Assembly (NCBI GenBank): GCA_964629875.1 | Contig: CAZVRK010000047.1 | Location: forward strand, 1 to 5,788 | Direction of reading: 5' to 3' | DNA: 5,788 nucleotides | From: UBA3495 sp964629875 | Lineage (GTDB): Bacteria; Chloroflexota; Dehalococcoidia; Lucifugimonadales; UBA3495 | Shown here: in pieces, positions 1 through 5,519 of the stretch | Position numbering within the stretch: the stretch's first letter is position 1 | How the letters are laid out: the number at the start of each line of letters is the position of its first letter | Notes under the pieces: generated by a model | The model's input: the letters and a program-made list of their open reading frames with translations, nothing else | Databases searched by the model: none | Told to the model about the DNA's origin: nothing | Program-made: the position numbers and the translations under genes

Positions 1-87
1 CGGAGGGAGTGGGATTCGAACCCACGATACCCTTGCGGGTATACCGGTTTTCAAGACCGGCGCATTCGTCCGCTCTGCCATCCCTCC
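1..87 (-). tRNA. tRNA-Ser (anticodon UGA)
   Basis: Read on the minus strand this folds as a class II tRNA. A 7-bp acceptor stem pairs 81-87 with 2-8, and G at position 1 is the discriminator. The anticodon stem (44-48 with 56-60) encloses a 7-nt loop whose anticodon is TGA, at 51-53 on the plus strand. A long variable arm (TACCC, GCAA loop, GGGTA) marks it as serine, and the T-arm carries the usual GGTTCGAATCC. It decodes UCA and other UCN codons. The window ends at the discriminator, so whether CCA is encoded cannot be seen. The 5' end lies 25 bp downstream of the neighbouring small gene on the same strand, so any tRNA promoter must lie in that gap or inside the gene. Confidence 0.97.
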
Positions 88-112
88 GTAGTTGGTCTAA
101 TGGTGAGATTTG

Positions 113-433
113 TTATTCGTATAAGCCTTCATCTGAAAAGAATTGTTTATCAAGATCAGGATCTCGGATGTCTGTAATCAGATTGGTATGCAGTCTGCAC
201 GATCTGTTGTATAAGACTAATATCGCGTTGTTTATGCGACTTTGAGGTAGCCTTCGTCCATATTTCTGATAATACCATTCAGAGTATCCCGCTGCGAAAT
301 ATTCTTCCAAAAAGGGAGTTGGTTCTATGTCTGACGCACATGCCTCCAGAATGTCTGTAGGTGCTTCAGAGCACAGTATGCTGTAATTTTTTACAGCTAA
401 CTCTAGGTGTAAAGCCTCCTGCTCAGTATCCAT
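113..433 (-). CDS. Hypothetical protein, 106 aa, unrecognised
   Basis: I do not recognise this 106-residue protein. It is acidic at its N-terminus (MDTEQEALHLELAV) and aromatic in the middle (EEYFAAGYSEWYYQKYGRR, about residues 43-61). It ends in a charged tail rich in D and E. It has no signal peptide, no hydrophobic segment long enough to cross a membrane, and no metal-binding cysteine cluster. It is probably a small soluble, largely helical protein. Only a weak Shine-Dalgarno is visible: AAGG, about 12 nt before the ATG. Even composition and an uninterrupted frame on the same strand as the neighbouring genes favour a real gene. It lies between a terminator-like hairpin and tRNA-Ser, so it is probably expressed separately from the NHL gene upstream. 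A chance open frame is the main alternative. Confidence 0.6.
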   Translation of the reverse strand: MDTEQEALHLELAVKNYSILCSEAPTDILEACASDIEPTPFLEEYFAAGYSEWYYQKYGRRLPQSRINNAILVLYNRSCRLHTNLITDIRDPDLDKQFFSDEGLYE

Positions 434-464
434 ATAAATCTTTTACCTTGGTATATTACAAGAA

Positions 465-495
465 TCAGCCTTCGGCAGATGTAGCCGAAGGCTGA
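465..495 (-). terminator. Stem-loop after the NHL gene, probable terminator
   Basis: A perfect 12-bp stem (465-476 with 484-495; core CAGCCTTCGGC / GCCGAAGGCTG) encloses a 7-nt loop. It starts 28 bp past the NHL stop codon. On the minus strand the stem is followed by ATTCTTGT, which is T-rich but not a true T-run. It is probably an intrinsic terminator with a weak U-tract, closing the DUF1800-DUF1501-NHL unit. It could instead be a 3'-end stabilising hairpin. Confidence 0.55.
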
Positions 496-522
496 ACCGT
501 AACATCACTAGTTTACAGATGA

Positions 523-1587
523 CTATAGGTTCATCTGAGGGACTAAGTACTGCTTTTCTTTGTTATATATCTGCAATCGGCTTCGCTGACTATCTACTAT
601 TATTAGTCGCCCTTTTTCGGAGTCAAATAAAACTCCTGTGGGGACTGCAAATTTCCACTCATTTTCTAGTGATCTGACTTCTCTACGACGTTTCCCATAG
701 TCAGCATTTGCATCGACTGTTAATTGAGCCCATTTTGATAGCTGTTGAGCGTCTCCCTCTAGGGCTGTTATGAATTTCCCGTCCTTGTCAAATATTTGTA
801 CTTTACCAGGGAAATATCCGTTATCTGTCCAGTCACATACGTATATATCGCCATCAGGGTCTACTGCTACTGATGTGGGATATGACAGAGATCCGCGACC
901 TGTGCCCGCTTTACCAATTTGGGCAATCCATTGTCCTTCACCACTAAATTTCTGCACTCGGTGATTTAGGTGATCTGCAATGTATACACAACCTTCTTTG
1001 TCGGTTGTGATCCCCCATGGGCTATTAAACTCGCCGTCCCCGTCACCAAAACTTCCCCAACTAGAGATAAACTGCCCGTCTTTAGTGAATTTTCTCACCT
1101 CATGACTTCTGCCGTCTGTCACGAATACGTTTTGGTTATTGTCTATCGCTATGTTGGATATTCCGTGTGTCTTACCGTCGTCGTGTTCGAGGGCGCTCCA
1201 TTTACTTTTAAAGTTGCCATCATTACCGAAAATACTAACTTGATTTAGCCATTCATCGGTGATGTAGATGTTTTGTTCTTGGTCTACGGCGACTCCTGAT
1301 CCCCATATAAACTCGCCATCGTTACTTCCGTATTTGCTGAATTCCCCGATAAACTCTTCATCACCGGGTGTGCTACCTATTGTCACTCTACTTATTCTTG
1401 CGCCAATACCAGTTCTATTCCAGGCAACATTGCCAATGCTTTCGCTACCACGATTTACCACGTAAACCATGTCATCATTGCCAACAGCTGCCATGACGGG
1501 AAAATTAAATCCCAATCCTGACTGTGCTCCGCGTCCTACGCAGTGACTATAGTCGTAAACTCGCCCGGATGCTATTTCTGTAAGCAT
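523..1587 (-). CDS. NHL-repeat beta-propeller protein
   Basis: This 354-residue protein consists almost entirely of NHL repeats (PF01436-like). The pattern 'P-x-G-hydrophobic-A-V-D ... G-x-hydrophobic-Y-V-x-D ... N-x-R-V-Q-x-F ... DG-x-F' recurs at about residues 25-70 (divergent), 92-126, 142-173, 186-220, 233-272 and 313-347. That makes six blades, as in a closed six-bladed propeller. The best blades read WGITTDKEGCVYIADHLNHR and TSVAVDPDGDIYVCDW. A linker at about 277-311, rich in charged residues (GKRRREVRSLENEW), interrupts the fifth and sixth blades. NHL propellers usually bind proteins, RNA or ligands, and a few are enzymes (peptidylglycine lyase type); no catalytic signature is evident here. 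There is no signal peptide. The ATG has GAGGA 7 nt upstream. It follows DUF1501 by 116 bp on the same strand, so it may share that transcript. Confidence 0.93.
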   Translation of the reverse strand: MLTEIASGRVYDYSHCVGRGAQSGLGFNFPVMAAVGNDDMVYVVNRGSESIGNVAWNRTGIGARISRVTIGSTPGDEEFIGEFSKYGSNDGEFIWGSGVAVDQEQNIYITDEWLNQVSIFGNDGNFKSKWSALEHDDGKTHGISNIAIDNNQNVFVTDGRSHEVRKFTKDGQFISSWGSFGDGDGEFNSPWGITTDKEGCVYIADHLNHRVQKFSGEGQWIAQIGKAGTGRGSLSYPTSVAVDPDGDIYVCDWTDNGYFPGKVQIFDKDGKFITALEGDAQQLSKWAQLTVDANADYGKRRREVRSLENEWKFAVPTGVLFDSEKGRLIIVDSQRSRLQIYNKEKQYLVPQMNL

Positions 1588-1605
1588 TCCTATTTCCTCA
1601 TGTGT

Positions 1606-1640
1606 GGCCTTTAAGAATAAGGCCTATTTTTGAGTTTTTT
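1606..1640 (+). terminator. Small hairpin plus T-tract in the NHL leader, plus-strand terminator-like
   Basis: GGCCTT (1606-1611) pairs with AAGGCC (1619-1624) around a 7-nt loop and is followed on the plus strand by TATTTTTGAGTTTTTT. That is the layout of an intrinsic terminator for plus-strand transcription, yet every gene to its left is on the minus strand. It could end an antisense transcript. In the minus-strand mRNA the same hairpin sits about 6 nt before the Shine-Dalgarno of the NHL gene, where it could tune translation. The stem is only 6 bp, so chance is possible. Confidence 0.3.
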
Positions 1641-1691
1641 ATAATTACATGCTGTGAAGACGAATAACATCGTTCTGCAGCATGTAATTAT
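1641..1691. repeat. Perfect 14-bp inverted repeat between DUF1501 and NHL genes
   Basis: The left arm ATAATTACATGCTG (1641-1654) is exactly complementary to the right arm CAGCATGTAATTAT (1678-1691) across a 23-nt spacer. Inside the spacer a further imperfect stem can form (AGACG at 1658-1662 with CGTTCT at 1671-1676, one bulged base), giving a long hairpin with an 8-nt loop. It begins 12 bp past the DUF1501 stop codon. On the minus strand it is followed by A-rich sequence rather than a T-run, so it is not a classical intrinsic terminator. It could be an intercistronic mRNA-stabilising or processing hairpin, or a dispersed palindromic repeat. Confidence 0.8.
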
Positions 1692-1703
1692 TCCATTATT
1701 CTG

Positions 1704-2831
1704 TTAAAGAAATTTGGGTTTTTCGAAGACTCCACCCACTAGTGGATTAGCATCTAACCCCATCCAATCTTCTAGTATTGTTGAGTAGACGCTTCTGAAG
1801 TCTATGTTGGGAACTAGATCGCCTTGTTCAAGGTCTTCATTAGCAGTTGATGGATATTCGCTGTACTCTCCACCGTTTACTTTATCGCCTAGTATGAAGG
1901 CAGCTCCAGCAGCACCGTGATCAGTTCCTGAACCATTATCGTGAACTCTGCGACCAAATTCCGTGAACATTAACATTATTACATTATCGGCGGCGTCATG
2001 TTCACGTAAGTCGTCGAAAAATGCTGATACACCTTCTGAGACATCCTTCCACAGCTTGTCGTGCATGCCCACCTGATTCGAATGGCTATCGAAGCTACCG
2101 TGGTCACAGTAGAAAATCCTAGTACCTAGCCCTGCCTGATGGACTTGTGAAATTCCTTTGAGTTTCTTGGCAATCGTGGTGTCTGGATACTCTACGTTGG
2201 AAGAATATTGTTCTGGAGCGACTTTTAGTATATCTGCTGCTGCCAGCGAGTCTAATCCAGTCTGCCCCAGATAATCCATTACGAAGCCACTGCCTATTGT
2301 TGGAGAATACAGGCGGCTAAATCTATCAATTATTTTGTTGCGTTGTTGTTCTTCGGCAATACTAGTTAACATACCGAACGACTCTAAATCATCGACGCAG
2401 GCAACTGGGACACCCGGCAGAGTTAGTGCGCGGAAAAGACTAGGGCCAAAGCTAACAGTTGTTACTACATTCTCTTTGTTAGGGTCAATCTCCTTGGTTG
2501 CACGCCCGAGCCATCCCTCTGTTCCTAGCTTGTCTGGTTCACAAGTGTGCCAAATATCCATGGATCGGAAGTGAGATCTGGGTGCGTTCGCGTATCCTAC
2601 TCCATGTATTATTGCCATGTTCCCTTGGTCGTATAAAGTCTTGATCGGCCCCATCTCAGGGTGGAAACCTATTTTGTCGTTAATCTTTAGTACCCGGTCT
2701 TCAGGTACGCCCACTGCTGGCCGGTTATCATAATACCTGCCATCTGTGTAGGGTATAACGGTGTTGAAATAGTCGTTCCCTCCAGACATTTGTAGGACCA
2801 CTATTACTGGGTCTTTTTTTGTTACCGTCAT
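1704..2831 (-). CDS. DUF1501 family protein (alkaline-phosphatase/sulfatase-like fold)
   Basis: This 375-residue protein matches DUF1501 (PF07394-like) across its whole length. Visible marks are VVLQMSGGNDYFNTVIP near the start (SGGND 16-20), the SHF motif (86-88) with MDIWH after it, and HGSFDSHSNQ (244-253). Also present are TEFGRR (290-295) followed by GTDHG (302-306), and a C-terminal DFRSVYSTILEDWMG (344-358). The family belongs to the alkaline-phosphatase/sulfatase superfamily; D248, H250, D304 and H305 are candidate metal ligands by analogy, which is inference. No DUF1501 reaction is firmly established. Many homologues begin with a twin-arginine signal; this one starts directly at the core strand (MTVTKKDPVIVVLQMSGGND) and appears cytoplasmic. 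The ATG is preceded by AGGAG at 7-nt spacing. It lies 52 bp downstream of DUF1800 on the same strand, the usual partner arrangement. Confidence 0.94.
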   Translation of the reverse strand: MTVTKKDPVIVVLQMSGGNDYFNTVIPYTDGRYYDNRPAVGVPEDRVLKINDKIGFHPEMGPIKTLYDQGNMAIIHGVGYANAPRSHFRSMDIWHTCEPDKLGTEGWLGRATKEIDPNKENVVTTVSFGPSLFRALTLPGVPVACVDDLESFGMLTSIAEEQQRNKIIDRFSRLYSPTIGSGFVMDYLGQTGLDSLAAADILKVAPEQYSSNVEYPDTTIAKKLKGISQVHQAGLGTRIFYCDHGSFDSHSNQVGMHDKLWKDVSEGVSAFFDDLREHDAADNVIMLMFTEFGRRVHDNGSGTDHGAAGAAFILGDKVNGGEYSEYPSTANEDLEQGDLVPNIDFRSVYSTILEDWMGLDANPLVGGVFEKPKFL

Positions 2832-2883
2832 TGTCTATCTCCTAGTATCGTTAAATCGGTTAGGTTTGTAGCCTCAAGTATCT

Positions 2884-4287
2884 CTAGGCGTACTGGTAAT
2901 CACGCAATGATGAAATTAGCTGGAGCATTTCAGATATTCTTTCGTTTGCTGAATCTGATGAAGAATCGCTGTTCCAGTTCATCTCGCCTTCAGTATTTGC
3001 ATGCTCAACTAACTCTTGCCGGGTCTCAGAATCGACTTCTAGAGGCCCCATGAGATCTAAGCAATTATCAACTAAACCTTCCGCGGAAAGAGTCCCATTC
3101 GACTTAAGCCTATTTATTATGGATTGAACTCCTGGTTTATTTATATCTCCAACCATATCGGCTGTGAAGTTTACTCTACGCATAAGGGAGCCGCTGTTAA
3201 TCCATTCGACTCCTGTGTGCCAACCCTCCACACTAGGCGGGTTTAGTAGGTCTTGCCCCATATACTGGGGTTGTTTAGACATTTCGCCTATTCCCGGTGC
3301 TGGAAATTCATATCCGCCCACCAGTTTTAGCACGCTTACCACCACTTCAGCGGGGCTCTTTAGGTGTTCATATCTCGAGTTTTTAAAGAAATCTGAGTTG
3401 AACAATACCCTAAGAACGGATTTCATATCGTAGTTAGACTCTATAAATGTGTCGGCCAGAAGGTCTATTGCGTCCTGGTCTCTCGGAGGGGTGACTGCCC
3501 AAGCAGGCACCTGAACTTCATCAGCCACGAAAAAATTATAAAGATGTCTAGCCACGAATGTTGCGGTAGCTGGGTGCTGACACACTATATTAATGATGTC
3601 ATCCCCGTTAAGGTTTCCGCTTTCGCCTAGGAAGGTTTTTTCAGAGTCGTCATGATCTTCTGGACGATAGATGAATTCCCAGTCCCATCGACCGATCGGC
3701 CCGCGGGGCAGGGACGGTTCAAATGTCCATCCTGTGAATGCACGAGATGCTTCTCTTACGTCAACTTCGGTATAATTACCCACACCCATGCTAAATAACT
3801 CTAGCAACTCTCTGCCCCAATTTTCATTGACAGCATCAGCGTGATTCTCATTATTATCCAACCAATAGATCATTGCTGGATTTTTGGACAGTTCTATTAA
3901 CAGGTCTCTATAGTTACCCATTCCCTTGTCACGCAACATATTGATCATGTTGCTGATTTCATGATAATGGTCTACTTTTGATACTCCTGTTGCAAAAACC
4001 TGATGCCAGAATAGAGTCATTTTTTCTTCTAATGGCCGTTTAGTATTTACCATAAACCAAAGCCATTCCGCGGAACCCATACCTGGGAGCGTCCCGGGTT
4101 TCCATAGCCATGGGTGGAATCTCATTAATTCAAACCTATTCAATTCGGGTTGGGTTTCAGGGTCCAGTAGTTCTTCTACAGTCGCTTCATACCCTTTTGC
4201 AGCTCGTTCCTCAAGTTCTTCTCTTGTTGCGCCAAATCCGGCTCTCCTCATTAGGTGTGCCATTAATGCAACGTCTTGTGTGGCCAT
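2884..4287 (-). CDS. DUF1800 family protein
   Basis: This 467-residue protein belongs to DUF1800 (PF08811-like). Recognisable segments are HLMRRAGFGAT (11-21), KMTLFWHQVFATGV (89-102), and NYRDLLIELSKNPAMIYWLD (125-144). The hallmark NENWGRELLELFSMG (154-168) runs into SRAFTGW (181-187). HDDSEKTFLG (212-221), NPPSVEGWHTGVEW (349-362) and a C-terminal LISSLRDYQYA follow. The biochemical role of the family is unknown. I start it at the ATG at 4287 because GGGAGG lies 5 nt upstream; an in-frame TTG at 4305 would put that ribosome site inside the gene. There is no signal peptide. An acidic, serine-rich stretch (DSSSDSANE, about 441-449) precedes the last helix. It is the first gene of the three-gene unit and has its own promoter with an operator-like repeat. 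Confidence 0.95.
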   Translation of the reverse strand: MATQDVALMAHLMRRAGFGATREELEERAAKGYEATVEELLDPETQPELNRFELMRFHPWLWKPGTLPGMGSAEWLWFMVNTKRPLEEKMTLFWHQVFATGVSKVDHYHEISNMINMLRDKGMGNYRDLLIELSKNPAMIYWLDNNENHADAVNENWGRELLELFSMGVGNYTEVDVREASRAFTGWTFEPSLPRGPIGRWDWEFIYRPEDHDDSEKTFLGESGNLNGDDIINIVCQHPATATFVARHLYNFFVADEVQVPAWAVTPPRDQDAIDLLADTFIESNYDMKSVLRVLFNSDFFKNSRYEHLKSPAEVVVSVLKLVGGYEFPAPGIGEMSKQPQYMGQDLLNPPSVEGWHTGVEWINSGSLMRRVNFTADMVGDINKPGVQSIINRLKSNGTLSAEGLVDNCLDLMGPLEVDSETRQELVEHANTEGEMNWNSDSSSDSANERISEMLQLISSLRDYQYA

Positions 4288-4292
4288 AATTT

Positions 4293-4298
4293 CCTCCC
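4293..4298 (-). promoter_or_regulatory. Ribosome binding site deciding the DUF1800 start
   Basis: GGGAGG on the minus strand sits 5 nt before the ATG at 4287. It lies within the upstream extension that would begin at TTG 4305, so it argues for the shorter 467-residue protein. Confidence 0.85.
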
Positions 4299-4331
4299 AA
4301 TACAACTAACTTTCGCTTTAGGGATAGGTAT

Positions 4332-4368
4332 ATTTATGACCGGATTATCTGCCATTTTAGTCATAAAT
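4332..4368. promoter_or_regulatory. Operator-like inverted repeat over the DUF1800 promoter
   Basis: ATTTATGAC (4332-4340) and its exact complement GTCATAAAT (4360-4368) form a 9-bp inverted repeat with a 19-bp spacer, 28 bp between centres. One arm fills the promoter spacer next to the -35 box and the other covers the expected transcription start, with the -10 box between them. The upstream arm would not be transcribed, so it cannot be an RNA hairpin; binding of a dimeric regulator to DNA is the natural reading. No regulator gene is in the window. Confidence 0.5.
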
Positions 4369-4373
4369 GTCAA
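4344..4373 (-). promoter_or_regulatory. Sigma-70-type promoter for the DUF1800-DUF1501-NHL unit
   Basis: On the minus strand a perfect TTGACA (-35, at 4368-4373) is followed after 18 bp by GATAAT (-10, at 4344-4349; five of six consensus bases). The start site should fall near 4337, giving a leader of about 50 nt to the ATG at 4287. It separates this unit from the oxidoreductase gene upstream, although read-through from that gene remains possible. Confidence 0.75.
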
Positions 4374-4424
4374 CTTTATATGTCTTCTTACCCGTCTTAA
4401 TGTGAGTACGCAATGATTGGATAC

Positions 4425-5333
4425 TCATATCCTGATATGAGGTTTAATTTTGGACATGAATTCTGTGAGTTGATATGTTATTCCTTCTATTGATTCAGAT
4501 CTGGGCTCCAAGACCAAGTAATTTAATCCACTCTGATGATAATCTTCTATATCCTTGCAGATTTGCTCAGCAGTGCCGCGCAATGGAACTCGCTTTTCGC
4601 TGATTGGTGTGTCTTTAATCTCCATGACTGATCTAAGTGAAATGCAGTATCCTTCTGTGGAGTGGCCGTACATTTGTCTGAGAGAAAACAGGTGATTCTT
4701 TAAATCTTCCAATTCCGAAGGATTAATTCGTATACCGTGCCAGCCATCGGCATATTTAGCTGCTCTATTGATAGCTGCTTTAGTAATCCCGCCAGTCCAT
4801 ATGGGAGTGCGAAACTGCGGTTTTGGGTACATAGTAATTGATCCTACTCCATCAACATGTGTCTCCCCATGCCCCCATAAAGACCTTAACAATTCGATGT
4901 GTGAATCAGTATTTTTGCCGCGTTTAGAATAGTCAGCCCCTAAGGCATCAAATTCCTCTTTCATCCAACCAGCCCCAGCCCCAAGTATTAATCTCCCATT
5001 GCATAATATATTCAAAGTTGAAAGCATTTTCGCGTTTACAATAGGCTGTCTGTAAGGCAAGACCAACACACTTAATCCGAGTTCTACTTGCGTGGTCTGA
5101 GCAGCTATGTAGGTTAGTGTGATAATCGGATCTAGAATATTCTCATTGGTCTGTATCGGAAAGACACCATTAGTCCGGTACGGATATGCCGAGGAGATTT
5201 TCTCAGGGATAATGATGTGATCGTTTACGAATACACCATCAAATCCTAATTTTTCACACGTTTCAGCCAAACTTATTACCGTATTAGGAAGAGCTAATCT
5301 ACCTATATTTGGAAGAACTACTCCGAATTTCAT
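4425..5333 (-). CDS. Luciferase-like (LLM) F420-dependent-type oxidoreductase
   Basis: This 302-residue protein has the bacterial luciferase-like TIM-barrel fold (PF00296-like) and best resembles the F420-dependent Rv2161c-like subgroup. It opens with MKFGVVLPNIG and carries GFDGVFVNDH (30-39), LPYRQPIVNAKMLSTLN (92-108), GRLILGAGAGWMKEEFDALG (113-132), RGKNTD (138-143), PIWTGG (177-182) and RAAKYADGW (190-198). These segments form the cofactor pocket. Members transfer hydride or oxygen with reduced F420 or FMN; the substrate cannot be told from sequence, and F420 versus FMN use is unproven. I start it at the ATG at 5333, which has AAAAGGGAGT upstream (GGGAG 8 nt before the ATG); an in-frame GTG at 5390 would add 19 basic residues absent from the family. 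Its stop lies 137 bp from DUF1800, which has its own promoter, so the two may be separately transcribed. It is divergent from citrate synthase. Confidence 0.92.
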   Translation of the reverse strand: MKFGVVLPNIGRLALPNTVISLAETCEKLGFDGVFVNDHIIIPEKISSAYPYRTNGVFPIQTNENILDPIITLTYIAAQTTQVELGLSVLVLPYRQPIVNAKMLSTLNILCNGRLILGAGAGWMKEEFDALGADYSKRGKNTDSHIELLRSLWGHGETHVDGVGSITMYPKPQFRTPIWTGGITKAAINRAAKYADGWHGIRINPSELEDLKNHLFSLRQMYGHSTEGYCISLRSVMEIKDTPISEKRVPLRGTAEQICKDIEDYHQSGLNYLVLEPRSESIEGITYQLTEFMSKIKPHIRI

Positions 5334-5341
5334 GATGTCTA

Positions 5342-5346
5342 CTCCC
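5342..5346 (-). promoter_or_regulatory. Ribosome binding site deciding the LLM oxidoreductase start
   Basis: GGGAG on the minus strand (within AAAAGGGAGT) lies 8 nt before the ATG at 5333. It supports the MKFGVVLP start, which matches the family N-terminus, over the GTG at 5390. Confidence 0.8.
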
Positions 5347-5383
5347 TTTTGTGGTATGGCTATACGAACCGGTCTTCGTTTTC

Positions 5384-5412
5384 TTGACACCCTATGGGAC
5401 CACTATGATAAT
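5384..5412 (+). promoter_or_regulatory. Sigma-70-type promoter for citrate synthase
   Basis: A perfect TTGACA (5384-5389), a 17-bp spacer and GATAAT (5407-5412) form a near-consensus promoter. Transcription should begin near 5419, leaving a leader of about 100 nt. Two short dyads with the same outer bases lie close by: ACGAA-N6-TTCGT (5364-5379) just upstream of the -35 box, and ACGATTCGT (5420-5428) at the start site. These may be regulator sites, but they are short. Confidence 0.75.
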
Positions 5413-5506
5413 AGACCGTACGATTCGTTGCCTTTCAGATTGTTCTGGGTATCGGTTAACTGAATAGGCGGCGGGCTCGTTTCATAAGGAAGAAACCACT
5501 GATACT

Positions 5507-5513
5507 AAGGAGG
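5507..5513 (+). promoter_or_regulatory. Strong Shine-Dalgarno of citrate synthase
   Basis: AAGGAGG, a near-perfect match to the 16S rRNA 3' end, lies 6 nt before the ATG at 5520. It fixes the start and suggests efficient translation. Confidence 0.9.
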
Positions 5514-5519
5514 ACAGGT

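Noticed and set aside
9..245. Plus-strand open frame of 78 residues starting MGFEPTIPLRVYRFSRP
   Set aside because: Its first third is the antisense of tRNA-Ser, a well-known spurious translation, and the rest is antisense to the 106-residue gene.
770..1465. Three plus-strand open frames of 64-92 residues opposite the NHL gene
   Set aside because: They lie antisense to a clear six-repeat NHL protein, have no ribosome sites of note and no family features.
2335..2574. Plus-strand open frame of 79 residues opposite DUF1501
   Set aside because: Antisense shadow of a well-conserved gene; no recognisable domain.
3164..3433. Plus-strand open frame of 89 residues opposite DUF1800
   Set aside because: Antisense shadow of a well-conserved gene; no recognisable domain.
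4288..4305. Upstream TTG start adding six residues to DUF1800
   Set aside because: The extension contains the Shine-Dalgarno for the ATG at 4287, and the family begins near that ATG.
4424..4441. 7-bp inverted repeat CTCATAT-CCTG-ATATGAG over the LLM stop codon
   Set aside because: It is short and AT-rich with no following T-run, so it is too weak to call a terminator.
5334..5390. Upstream GTG start adding 19 residues to the LLM oxidoreductase
   Set aside because: The extension covers the ribosome site and is unlike the family N-terminus. Its basic start (SRKRRPVRIAI) is not followed by a hydrophobic stretch, so it is not a Tat signal.
5408..5413. Minus-strand TATTAT as a -10 box for the LLM oxidoreductase, overlapping the citrate synthase -10
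   Set aside because: The best -35 match (CTGAAA) is only four of six bases at a 19-bp spacing, so the promoter of this gene remains unidentified.
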